A stretch of 6,081 nt of DNA from an uncultured Clostridia bacterium (GTDB taxonomy: Bacteria; Bacillota; Clostridia; Christensenellales; Borkfalkiaceae): contig CAMWKX010000084.1 of NCBI GenBank assembly GCA_947174955.1, forward strand, positions 1 to 6,081. Reading direction: 5' to 3'. Positions 1 to 5,857 of this stretch are shown here, one piece after another (the stretch's first letter is position 1; every line of letters starts with the position of its first letter). The notes beneath the pieces are model-generated. The model was given only the letters and a program-made list of their open reading frames with translations, was not told the DNA's origin and searched no databases. A program made the translations under genes and the position numbers.

Positions 1-743
1 AGGTAACGCTGTCTTCCGACACGGACGAAATGGACGACGGCAACTACGTAACGCTCGCCACCATTCACTCCGTCAAAGGGCTTGAATTCAACGACGTTTT
101 TATCTGCGGAATGGAGGACGGAATTATGCCCTCGTCGCGTTCGGACAGCGATCCCGCAAGTCTGGAAGAAGAGCGCAGGCTTATGTACGTCGCAATCACC
201 AGGGCGCGCAAACGCCTGTGGATAACCCGCTCCAAAAGCCGCTATCTATACGGCAGAAGAGAGCCGACGAGACCTTCCCGCTTTATCTTGGAGCTCAAGG
301 ACGATTTGGGCATAGCGGAGGGCGCGTTGCGCTCGGGCGTGCCTCAGTATATGGGGCGGTCGGGCAACAGTTACGGCTACGGCTCTATTAAGCGCAGTAA
401 CGGCTACGAGGGCGATTTCTGGGACAGCGTACCCTCGCGCGGACGCGGCGTTTATTCTTCGGACGACGGCTATTCCCCCGATATTGCTCCCAAGCAGAAC
501 ACGGCGAAGAGTTCGTTTTCGGCGGCAAACAGCTTCGGCGGCTTGAAGAAGTTTACGTCGGGCAATACTGCGCAGAAAGCGGGCGGAAAGGAATACCGCG
601 TCGGTATGAAAGTGCGCCACCTCAAGTTCGGAGTGGGCACTATTATAGCAATGAAAAACGGCGGCACGGAGCTTCATATTGCATTTGAAAATCAGGGCAT
701 AAAGGCGTTATCGGCATCGCTCGCCCCCTTGGAGATACTTTAA
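1..743 (+). CDS. pcrA: ATP-dependent DNA helicase PcrA/UvrD, C-terminal part (5' truncated by window edge)
   Basis: This is the end of a superfamily 1A 3'-5' DNA helicase that acts in nucleotide-excision repair, replication restart and removal of RecA or stalled RNA polymerase. The reading frame is already open at base 3, and 246 residues are visible. Helicase motif V is at visible residues 20-29 (TIHSVKGLEF). Motif VI is near 59-71, with the VAITRAR core carrying the conserved arginine. After the motor core comes a linker rich in Gly, Ser, Tyr and Asn (about 105-190). A C-terminal Tudor-like module follows (about 198-246, starting GMKVRHLKFGVG and ending APLEIL). PcrA proteins use this module to contact RNA polymerase. 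Presence of the Tudor tail favours PcrA/UvrD over Rep or AddA. The stop TAA overlaps the ligA start codon by one base (TAATG), so the two genes form an operon. The ATPase motifs I-IV lie outside the window. Confidence 0.95.
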   Translation, partial: VTLSSDTDEMDDGNYVTLATIHSVKGLEFNDVFICGMEDGIMPSSRSDSDPASLEEERRLMYVAITRARKRLWITRSKSRYLYGRREPTRPSRFILELKDDLGIAEGALRSGVPQYMGRSGNSYGYGSIKRSNGYEGDFWDSVPSRGRGVYSSDDGYSPDIAPKQNTAKSSFSAANSFGGLKKFTSGNTAQKAGGKEYRVGMKVRHLKFGVGTIIAMKNGGTELHIAFENQGIKALSASLAPLEIL

Positions 744-2686
744 TGAAAGACAGAGTAAGAGAGCTCATAGACACGCTCAACAAATGGGCGTACGAATATT
801 ACGTTCTGGATAACCCGTCCGTGCCCGACAGGGAGTACGACAGGCTTTACGACGAACTGCGGGAAATCGAGGAAAGCACGGGCATAAGAGAGTTCGACAG
901 CCCCACGCGCAGGGTAGGCGGCGAACCGATAAAAGGCTTTGAAAAGCACGCCCACGTTCACAGGCTTTACAGTCTGGATAAGTCGGTAACGTACGATATG
1001 CTTAACGCGTTTTTCACGCGCATCAAAAAAGTCGTGCCGGAGCCCGAATTCACCGTTGAATACAAGTTCGACGGGCTGACGATGTGCCTCACTTATAACG
1101 AAGGCAAGTTCGTGCGTGCGACCACCCGCGGAAACGGCGTGGAGGGCGAGGACGTAACTGCACAGTGCCTCACTATAAAATCCTTCCCGCTCGCCATAAA
1201 ATACAAGGGGTTGCTTGAAGTGCAGGGCGAGGCGGTCATACGCCTTTCCGTTTTGAAAAACTACAACAAGACGGCGAAAGAACCGCTCAAAAACGCACGC
1301 AACGCGGCGGCGGGCGCGATACGCAATCTCGACCCCGCACAGACGGCGGAACGCAAGCCCGAAATTCTCTTTTACAACGTCAACTATATGTCGGAGGGCG
1401 AGCTTGCAACCCAAGCCGAGCACTTCGAATTTTTAAAGGACAACGGCTTCAAGGTCTATCCGTTTTTGCGTATCTGCAAGACGGAAGAGGAGGTCTTTTC
1501 CGCAATCGAGGAAATAGAAGTCGAGCGCAAGAAAATCGACGTTTTAACGGACGGCGCTGTCATCAAACTCAACGACTGCACCCACCGCGAGGATATAGGC
1601 TATACGGATAAATTCCCCCGCTTTGCAATGGCTTTCAAGTTCGAAGCGGAGGAGGCGGAAACCGTCGTAAAAGCCGTGCGCTGGCAGGTAGGCAGGACGG
1701 GCAAGCTCACGCCCCTTGCGGAAGTAGAGCCCGTCGATTTGGGCGGCGTAACGGTAAGAAAAGCCACGCTCAACAATTTGGGCGATATCGCCCGCAAGGA
1801 CGTCAGGATAAACAGCAGAGTGCTTATAAGGCGCTCTAACGAAGTTATTCCCGAAATACTCGGTTGCGTGGAGCACACGGGCGAAAGCGTGGAAGTCAAA
1901 AAGCCCGAAATCTGCCCCTTCTGTTCAAGCGCCGTCGTGGAAATAGGCGCAAACCTTTTCTGCCCCAACAGAAACTGCGCACCTCGCGTTGTAGCAACTC
2001 TCGCGCATTTCGCTTCCAAAGGCGCAATGGATATCGAAGGTTTTTCGGAAGCCACGGCTCAGCTTTTACTCGATAAGCTTGGCGTGGATAAACCCTCCCG
2101 CCTGTACACGCTTACGGCGGAGGAAGTAGGCAGTTTGGAAGGCTTCAAGCAAAAGAAAACGGAAAACCTGCTAAAAGCGATAGAGGGCAGTAAGACTATC
2201 CCGCTGGACAGATTTATCTTTGCGCTCGGCATAGACGGAGTGGGCAAGGTTGCTTCCAAAGCGCTTGCAAACGCGTTTGAAAGTATGGAAAATTTAAGGG
2301 GCGCAACGGTTGAACAGCTCGTAGAGCTGGACGACGTCGGCGAAATTACGGCGCAGGCGATAGTGGGCTGGTTTGCGGACGAAGAGAACAAAAACGAGTT
2401 AGAAGAGCTTAAAAAACATATCACCTGCGAACAGGTCAAAAAACGCGTTGCCTCGGGCATATTCGCGGGCGAAAGCGTTGTGTTGACAGGCACTTTGCAA
2501 GGTTTTAAGCGCAGTCAGGCGCAGAAGATTATAGAAGATAACGGCGGTGAATGTCAAAGCTCGGTAACTGCAAAAACCACTTTGGTAATAGCGGGCGAAG
2601 CGGCAGGCTCCAAGCTCGACAAAGCCAAAAAACTCGGAATAAAAATAATCGACGAAGCGCAATTTATCGAAATGATAAAAGGGTAA
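743..2686 (+). CDS. ligA: NAD+-dependent DNA ligase LigA
   Basis: LigA seals 3'-OH/5'-phosphate nicks in duplex DNA using NAD+, joining Okazaki fragments and finishing repair. The 647 residues cover the whole family architecture. The Ia NMN-binding region is at the N terminus (YEYYVLDNPSVPDREYD, 17-33). The adenylation domain has the nucleotidyl-accepting lysine K108 in EYKFDG, then TRGNG at 128-132, EVQGEA at 159-164, NARNAAAG at 184-191 and DGAVIK at 270-275. The OB fold lies at about 310-385. A four-cysteine zinc finger follows (C391, C394, C407, C412), then helix-hairpin-helix repeats (about 425-560) and a BRCT domain (about 570-647). The usual EVRGE reads EVQGE, and FANPRNAAAG reads LKNARNAAAG; I take these as lineage variation, since the key acidic residues remain. 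The start ATG overlaps the pcrA stop, with GGAG at 731-734 eight bases upstream, which supports translational coupling. The gene ends at a strong hairpin terminator. Confidence 0.98.
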   Translation: MKDRVRELIDTLNKWAYEYYVLDNPSVPDREYDRLYDELREIEESTGIREFDSPTRRVGGEPIKGFEKHAHVHRLYSLDKSVTYDMLNAFFTRIKKVVPEPEFTVEYKFDGLTMCLTYNEGKFVRATTRGNGVEGEDVTAQCLTIKSFPLAIKYKGLLEVQGEAVIRLSVLKNYNKTAKEPLKNARNAAAGAIRNLDPAQTAERKPEILFYNVNYMSEGELATQAEHFEFLKDNGFKVYPFLRICKTEEEVFSAIEEIEVERKKIDVLTDGAVIKLNDCTHREDIGYTDKFPRFAMAFKFEAEEAETVVKAVRWQVGRTGKLTPLAEVEPVDLGGVTVRKATLNNLGDIARKDVRINSRVLIRRSNEVIPEILGCVEHTGESVEVKKPEICPFCSSAVVEIGANLFCPNRNCAPRVVATLAHFASKGAMDIEGFSEATAQLLLDKLGVDKPSRLYTLTAEEVGSLEGFKQKKTENLLKAIEGSKTIPLDRFIFALGIDGVGKVASKALANAFESMENLRGATVEQLVELDDVGEITAQAIVGWFADEENKNELEELKKHITCEQVKKRVASGIFAGESVVLTGTLQGFKRSQAQKIIEDNGGECQSSVTAKTTLVIAGEAAGSKLDKAKKLGIKIIDEAQFIEMIKG

Positions 2687-2701
2687 ATATAAAAGCAAAA
2701 T

Positions 2702-2729
2702 GCGGCGGCGCAAAGATTTGCGCCGCCGC
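2702..2729. terminator. Bidirectional hairpin terminator between ligA and the convergent small gene
   Basis: A perfect 12-bp GC-rich stem (2702-2713 with 2718-2729) closes a 4-base loop. It starts 15 bases after the ligA stop and 5 bases past the stop of the minus-strand gene. Read on the minus strand it is followed by two T4 runs (ATTTTGCTTTT), the better terminator orientation. On the plus strand the tail is only moderately T-rich (TTACTTTATAC), so for ligA it may act partly as an RNA-stabilising 3' hairpin. Confidence 0.85.
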
Positions 2730-2734
2730 TTACT

Positions 2735-3010
2735 TTATACTAATCTTTTAGAATACTGCTCGAATTCTTCCTGTGTTATAGCCCCGTTAATGTAGTACAG
2801 TGCAAAAAGTGCAACGTATGCGCGGTAGCGGTATTCTTTTATCCTTTTTTCTTTTAGTTTACCGTACTCGGTTTCCCAACCGTCATCTTCAAATAATTGC
2901 TTCTTTTTTTCGGCATATTCCTCGGCGGTAATCAATCCTTTTTTCATTTGCCTGAAGTACAGTTTTATCTCGTTATAGTTTTTTTCCAAACTGTTAGCTT
3001 TCTTTATCAT
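2735..3010 (-). CDS. Small protein with two SHOCT-like repeats, function unknown
   Basis: This is a 91-residue charged protein with no signal peptide or clear membrane segment. Two segments resemble the SHOCT short-domain pattern (G-x-I-T-x-E-E-aromatic, then K-x-L). Residues 25-39 read GLITAEEYAEKKKQL and residues 76-90 read GAITQEEFEQYSKRL. They share most of their conserved positions 51 residues apart, so the protein looks like an internal duplication joined by a basic linker (KLKEKRIKEYRYR). SHOCT segments are usually oligomerisation or interaction modules at protein ends, so an adaptor or partner role is my inference. I chose ATG at 3010 because GGAAA lies about 7 bases upstream (around 3016-3020). 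A TTG at 3022 in the same frame would give 95 residues but lacks an SD. The gene overlaps the end of the SLOG gene by 17 bases, implying co-translation. Function is not recognised. Confidence 0.75.
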   Translation of the reverse strand: MIKKANSLEKNYNEIKLYFRQMKKGLITAEEYAEKKKQLFEDDGWETEYGKLKEKRIKEYRYRAYVALFALYYINGAITQEEFEQYSKRLV

Positions 3011-3518
3011 AACTATTTCCAATATTAATTAACTCAATAATTTTATTTTTACTTTTGGCGTACTCTATTGTATACCACGTCCCGCCTTTTTCTATGCCGT
3101 TAAACGCAGCAATAACAACGCTACTTTTATCTACCATATATCGATTACGCTTTAACATACATTCTGGGGTGTAACGTTCTGAAATAAGGTTCACGCTGTC
3201 GGCACGAGCTAATAAGCTGTTATATCTTAATTTATCCGTTTCCGTCCATTTAAGCGTTTGGTTTTTGCAAGGTATGGCACACTCCAACGAAAAGGGATAA
3301 TGTTCTGTATCACGCAAGTCTAACACAATTTCGGCGAAATCAAAATCAACACCTATTGCCATTCCCGAAATAAATTTAATTACACCGTATTCACGGTATG
3401 CGAGGATAATCTTCTGTTTTAATTGTTCTAAAAAGATTTTATATTTCGGCTCATCAACTCCGTATTTAAACGGAAAGCTTTTCGGTCTGTGTCCTGTACA
3501 ACAACAAGTTTTTACCAT
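2994..3518 (-). CDS. SLOG-superfamily (DUF1273/YpsA-like) protein
   Basis: This 174-residue protein resembles the DUF1273 branch of the SLOG (Smf/DprA-LOG) Rossmann-like superfamily. The N terminus has the strand-plus-loop CCCTGHRPKSFPFKYG (5-20). Residues 51-63 (SGMAIGVDFDFAE) match the glycine-rich SGxAxGxD-xxAE element. Residues 124-155 contain RNRYMVDKSS, then the hydrophobic strand VVIAAFNG, then GGTWYTIEYAK, the second ligand-binding loop of the fold. SLOG proteins are generally thought to bind or process nucleotides or nucleotide-derived signals; the substrate here is unknown. A length near 175 fits a stand-alone DUF1273 protein. The ATG at 3518 has a good SD (AAGGA at 3526-3530, 7 bases upstream). 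An essentially consensus promoter lies about 50 bases further up, and a small SHOCT-like gene overlaps its 3' end. Codon use is AT-rich: bases 3001-3060 contain 12 G/C, against 32 in ligA bases 1141-1200. This suggests horizontal acquisition. Confidence 0.88.
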   Translation of the reverse strand: MVKTCCCTGHRPKSFPFKYGVDEPKYKIFLEQLKQKIILAYREYGVIKFISGMAIGVDFDFAEIVLDLRDTEHYPFSLECAIPCKNQTLKWTETDKLRYNSLLARADSVNLISERYTPECMLKRNRYMVDKSSVVIAAFNGIEKGGTWYTIEYAKSKNKIIELINIGNSYDKES

Positions 3519-3549
3519 AATATTTTCCTTGCTCTATGAATGTAGTTTT

Positions 3550-3565
3550 TCGTGGGATTCCGTAA
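3550..3565. promoter_or_regulatory. Operator-like site B, downstream of the SLOG promoter -10
   Basis: TCGTGGGATTCCGTAA matches site A at 11 of 16 positions, sharing TCGTGG-N2-TTCC. All five differences are transitions. It covers the expected transcription start of the minus-strand SLOG operon, just past its -10, where a bound repressor would block initiation or escape. It begins exactly 50 bp from site A. Binding by the neighbouring Xre protein is inferred. Confidence 0.5.
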
Positions 3566-3568
3566 AAT

Positions 3569-3597
3569 ATTATAGCAAATGTAAGTTATAAAGTCAA
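3569..3597 (-). promoter_or_regulatory. Sigma-A-type promoter for the SLOG/SHOCT-like operon
   Basis: Read on the minus strand, TTGACT (3597-3592) and TATAAT (3574-3569) are separated by exactly 17 bases. That is a near-perfect vegetative promoter (one mismatch in the -35). It leaves an untranslated leader of roughly 45 bases before the SLOG ATG at 3518. Such a strong promoter, hemmed in by operator-like repeats on both sides, suggests a gene pair that is normally repressed and can be expressed strongly when released. Confidence 0.85.
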
Positions 3598-3599
3598 TT

Positions 3600-3615
3600 T
3601 CGTGGAGTTCCACGA
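3600..3615. promoter_or_regulatory. Operator-like palindrome A, between the divergent promoters
   Basis: TCGTGGAGTTCCACGA is a perfect palindrome with 7-bp arms and a 2-base centre. It ends three bases upstream of the SLOG promoter -35 (3592-3597) and lies about 21 bases before the putative -10 of the divergent Xre gene. A dimeric helix-turn-helix protein is the natural ligand, and the Xre protein encoded at 3681 is the nearest candidate. Confidence 0.7.
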
Positions 3616-3636
3616 GAGAAAATTATTTGAATTCCA

Positions 3637-3642
3637 TATAAT
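3637..3642 (+). promoter_or_regulatory. Putative -10 element for the Xre gene
   Basis: TATAAT lies 38 bases before the ATG at 3681. No recognisable -35 sits at the proper spacing (3614-3619 reads GAGAGA), so this would be a weak or activator-dependent promoter. Its last five bases are part of the left arm of the 13-bp inverted repeat, so an occupied operator would mask it. Confidence 0.45.
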
Positions 3643-3682
3643 AAATCGTGGAACAACGATAAGAAATTTCACGATTTATTAT
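3638..3682. repeat. Perfect 13-bp inverted repeat around the Xre gene start (operator-like)
   Basis: The arms ATAATAAATCGTG (3638-3650) and CACGATTTATTAT (3670-3682) are exact reverse complements separated by 19 bases. Arm centres are 32 bp apart, about three helical turns, so two protein units could bind on the same face of the DNA. Each arm holds the TCGTG half-site seen in sites A and B; the left one continues as TCGTGGA, as in site A. The left arm overlaps the -10 and the right arm covers the first two bases of the Xre start codon. Because the left arm is at or before the likely transcription start, DNA binding is more plausible than an RNA hairpin. Confidence 0.6.
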
Positions 3683-3920
3683 GAGAACAAACGAAGCAAT
3701 TTTAAAGCGTATCGAGGAGATATGCAAAGAAAAAGGTAAGAATATCTGTAATGTGTGCTTAAATGGAGGCAAGTCACCGTCGGCTCTTTATGACTTAATG
3801 AAGGGACGGACGAAATGCCCGAAAGTAATAACTATTAAAAGTTTTTGTGAGGGAGCAGGTATTACTTTGGCAGAGTTTTTCAATAGAGATTACTTTAACG
3901 ATTTAGAAGACGACGATTAA
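3681..3920 (+). CDS. Small Xre/Cro-C1-family helix-turn-helix regulator
   Basis: This 79-residue protein is almost entirely a Cro/C1-type helix-turn-helix domain. Helix 1 is about 3-19. The turn helices lie within 21-42, ending SPSALYDLMKGRTKCPKV, in the style of Clostridial mini-Xre proteins. TIKSFCEGAGITLAEFF (51-67) is the typical last helix and tail, and the C terminus is acidic (DLEDDD). There is no extra ligand-binding or peptidase domain, so it probably acts as a dimeric DNA-binding repressor. It is divergent from the SLOG operon, and the shared 162-bp gap is full of TCGTG half-sites. Autoregulation plus control of the SLOG pair is therefore the natural inference. The start has no convincing SD; only AAGAAA about 14 bases upstream is visible, suggesting low expression or a short leader. 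The gene is AT-rich like its divergent neighbours and ends at a bidirectional terminator. Confidence 0.88.
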   Translation: MRTNEAILKRIEEICKEKGKNICNVCLNGGKSPSALYDLMKGRTKCPKVITIKSFCEGAGITLAEFFNRDYFNDLEDDD

Positions 3921-3923
3921 CAA

Positions 3924-3953
3924 AAAAGCGGCGGTAATTCAACCGCCGCTTTT
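3924..3953. terminator. Bidirectional hairpin terminator between the Xre gene and comF
   Basis: A 12-bp stem (3924-3935 with 3942-3953) with a 6-base loop is flanked by an A run before and a T run after. It therefore works as an intrinsic terminator on both strands. It starts 3 bases after the Xre stop and ends one base before the comF stop codon. The GCGGCGG stem resembles that of the 2702-2729 terminator. Confidence 0.88.
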
Positions 3954-3954
3954 G

Positions 3955-4671
3955 CTATTCGTCTTTATTATTCACTTTGTATTCAACAGAGGCGGCGGTG
4001 ACGAAGTAAATCGCCAGAGCACCGCGTTTTTTAAGTTCCGTGCAAACCGCTTCCGCAGTCGCGCCCGTAGTCATTACGTCGTCAACCAAAATAAGCGTTT
4101 TGCCTTTCACAACTTTTCCGTCCGCTTTAAAACAGCCTTTTAAATTGTTTTCGCGTTCGGCTTTGGAAAGGCTCTTTTGCTGTTCCGTCTTTTTAACTTT
4201 CGTCAATGCGTTTTTAATAAGAGGAACGCTAAGCCTTTCGGAAAGCGCTTTTGCAAGCAGTTCGGCTTGATTATAACCGCGTTTGCGTACGTCGCTCTTA
4301 GTCATCGGCACGAAGCAAATTCCGTCCGCATTTGCAAACTCCGCGCATTTATCCTGTAACAAATCGGCAAAGTAATCTTTAAGGTACGCGTTGCCGTGCT
4401 TGAATTTGTAGATAAGCTTTGCACCGCCGTCCGCGTATACTATTGCGGATGCGGCTTTTTTATACGCAGGCGCAAACGCTTTACATTCAAGGCACAGGGT
4501 AGAGGTCGCCGTTTTTCTTCCGCAAACGGGGCACGTTTCCCCGTCGTTGAATTGTACGGTTTTTGCGCAGTCGGCGCAAAATCTTCCGCCGTCGAAAATC
4601 TCTCTCCCGCACAGCTCGCAAGTGAAATTTTCGGGAAAGAACTGCTTATCCAACCAATTCAAAAGTCTCAT
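3955..4671 (-). CDS. comF: ComF family protein (zinc-ribbon phosphoribosyltransferase fold)
   Basis: This 238-residue protein has the full ComF layout. An N-terminal cysteine-rich zinc-binding region has four CxxC pairs (C18/C21, C32/C35, C47/C50, C60/C63). A type I phosphoribosyltransferase domain follows. Its family motifs are VPMTKSDVRKRGYNQAELLA (121-140), KTEQQKSLSKAER (161-173) and the PRPP-binding loop LILVDDVMTTGATAE (193-207). In competent bacteria ComF is a cytoplasmic protein needed for DNA uptake or ssDNA handling; its enzymatic reaction, if any, is unsettled. The ATG overlaps the metK stop in an ATGA arrangement (four shared bases). No SD is visible in the end of metK, so translation probably depends on ribosomes finishing metK. 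The stop TAG sits beside the terminator shared with the Xre gene. A role outside competence is possible, because comF-like genes are common in non-competent species. Confidence 0.93.
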   Translation of the reverse strand: MRLLNWLDKQFFPENFTCELCGREIFDGGRFCADCAKTVQFNDGETCPVCGRKTATSTLCLECKAFAPAYKKAASAIVYADGGAKLIYKFKHGNAYLKDYFADLLQDKCAEFANADGICFVPMTKSDVRKRGYNQAELLAKALSERLSVPLIKNALTKVKKTEQQKSLSKAERENNLKGCFKADGKVVKGKTLILVDDVMTTGATAEAVCTELKKRGALAIYFVTAASVEYKVNNKDE

Positions 4672-5834
4672 TTAAGATACTTTGCAAGGTCGGAAATTCT
4701 GTCGCACTTTTCCCAGGGCAGTCCGCTCTTGCCGAAGTGTCCATATGCGGCAGTCTGCAAATATATGGGGTTGCGCAAATTCAGCGTTTTAATTATGGAG
4801 TAGGGGCGCAGGTCGAATTCCTTGCTTACTATATCGGCAAGCTTATCGTCGGGCAGTTTGCCCGTGCCGAACGTATCCACGAAAACGGAAAGGGGAGCGG
4901 AAACGCCAATCGCATATGCAACTTGCAGTTCAACCTTTTCGCACAGCCCCGCCGCAACGAGGTTTTTGCAGATATACCGCGCCATATACGCCGCCGAACG
5001 GTCAACTTTGGTGGGATCCTTTCCGCTGAACGCGCCGCCGCCGTGGGCGCACGCACCGCCGTAAGTATCAACTATTATCTTCCTGCCGGTAAGTCCGGAA
5101 TCGCCCTCGGGGCCGCCGATTAAAAATCTGCCCGTGGGGTTGATATAGTATTTGGTATTGCTATCGAGTAATTGAGCGGGTACGACCGCCTTTATAACGT
5201 TTTGCAAAATATCTTCTTTTAATTTGCTTTGCGTAACGCTCTCGTCGTGCTGGGCGGAAACGACTACCGCGTCTATACGCACGGGAGTATTACCCTCGTA
5301 CTGAACGGTAACCTGCGTTTTGCCGTCGGGGCGAAGGTAGGGGAGCAACCCCGTCTTTCTCACTTCCGTAAGCCTTTTGGAAAGCTTGTGCGCAAGCGAT
5401 ACGGCGAGGGGCATAAGCTCTTCCGTTTCCGTGCACGCGTAGCCGAACATCATTCCTTGGTCGCCCGCGCCGAGCTCGTTTTCAATTTCCTTGTTGCCCT
5501 CTTTGTTTTCAAGCGAGCCGTCCACGCCCAGCGCGATGTCCGCACTCTGTTCGTGAATAGCGACGGTGATTTTGCATTTATCGTAAGCGAAGTTGCCGAA
5601 ATCGTAACCGATATTTTTAATCGTTTTACGGGCAATCGCTTCGTAATCAACCTTTGCAAAAGTCGTAACCTCGCCCATAATAAGCAGTCTGTCATACGCC
5701 GCACAGCACTCGACCGCACAGCGCGCATTGGAATCTTGCGCGTAAATAGCGTCAACTATCGCGTCGGAAATGTTGTCGCACAGCTTGTCGGGATGTCCTT
5801 CGGTGACGCTCTCGCTCGTAAAAAACTTAGTCAT
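4668..5834 (-). CDS. metK: S-adenosylmethionine synthetase (methionine adenosyltransferase)
   Basis: MetK makes S-adenosylmethionine from methionine and ATP in the cytoplasm, supplying nearly all cellular methylation. The 388 residues match the usual length (about 380-400). The N terminus has the ATP-binding histidine motif GHPDK (13-17, H14). The methionine-loop signature GAGDQGMMFGYA is at 122-133, and the second family signature GGGAFSGKD at 265-273. The EGDSGLTGRKIIVDTYGG stretch (243-260) and the C-terminal TAAYGHFG (361-368) are also typical. Nothing essential appears missing. The ATG at 5834 has a strong SD, AAAGGAG (5843-5849), eight bases upstream. The gene forms an operon with comF, overlapping it by four bases. 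Upstream are a large palindrome (5858-5975) and a terminator hairpin (6003-6040). I see no SAM-I riboswitch core between the gene and the window edge. A long opposite-strand open frame over metK (5229-5969) is a codon-bias shadow. Confidence 0.98.
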   Translation of the reverse strand: MTKFFTSESVTEGHPDKLCDNISDAIVDAIYAQDSNARCAVECCAAYDRLLIMGEVTTFAKVDYEAIARKTIKNIGYDFGNFAYDKCKITVAIHEQSADIALGVDGSLENKEGNKEIENELGAGDQGMMFGYACTETEELMPLAVSLAHKLSKRLTEVRKTGLLPYLRPDGKTQVTVQYEGNTPVRIDAVVVSAQHDESVTQSKLKEDILQNVIKAVVPAQLLDSNTKYYINPTGRFLIGGPEGDSGLTGRKIIVDTYGGACAHGGGAFSGKDPTKVDRSAAYMARYICKNLVAAGLCEKVELQVAYAIGVSAPLSVFVDTFGTGKLPDDKLADIVSKEFDLRPYSIIKTLNLRNPIYLQTAAYGHFGKSGLPWEKCDRISDLAKYLK

Positions 5835-5857
5835 TTGTTTTGCTCCTTTAACTTACT

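Noticed and set aside
740..1423. Minus-strand open frame opposite the start of ligA (227 codons)
   Set aside because: It is entirely antisense to conserved ligA adenylation-domain coding sequence, with no motif or SD, so I read it as a codon-bias shadow.
3011..3022. TTG at 3022 as the start of the small SHOCT-like gene
   Set aside because: The downstream ATG at 3010 has GGAAA at a proper distance, while the TTG is itself adjacent to that SD and has none upstream.
2994..3518. DprA (DNA-processing protein), suggested by the SGMAIGVD segment and nearby comF
   Set aside because: The protein is too short for DprA, and its N-terminal CTGHRPKSFP-type motif and RNRYMVD segment fit the DUF1273 branch of SLOG instead.
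3541..3680. CRISPR-like repeats
   Set aside because: The TCGTGG repeats are short, palindromic and degenerate, with unequal orientation, and lie on promoter elements. They fit operators rather than a repeat-spacer array.
2735..3920. Classical type II toxin-antitoxin pair
   Set aside because: The HTH gene is divergent from the SLOG gene rather than co-transcribed with it, and neither minus-strand product has a known toxin fold. A regulatory cassette fits better, though a toxic SLOG effector cannot be excluded.
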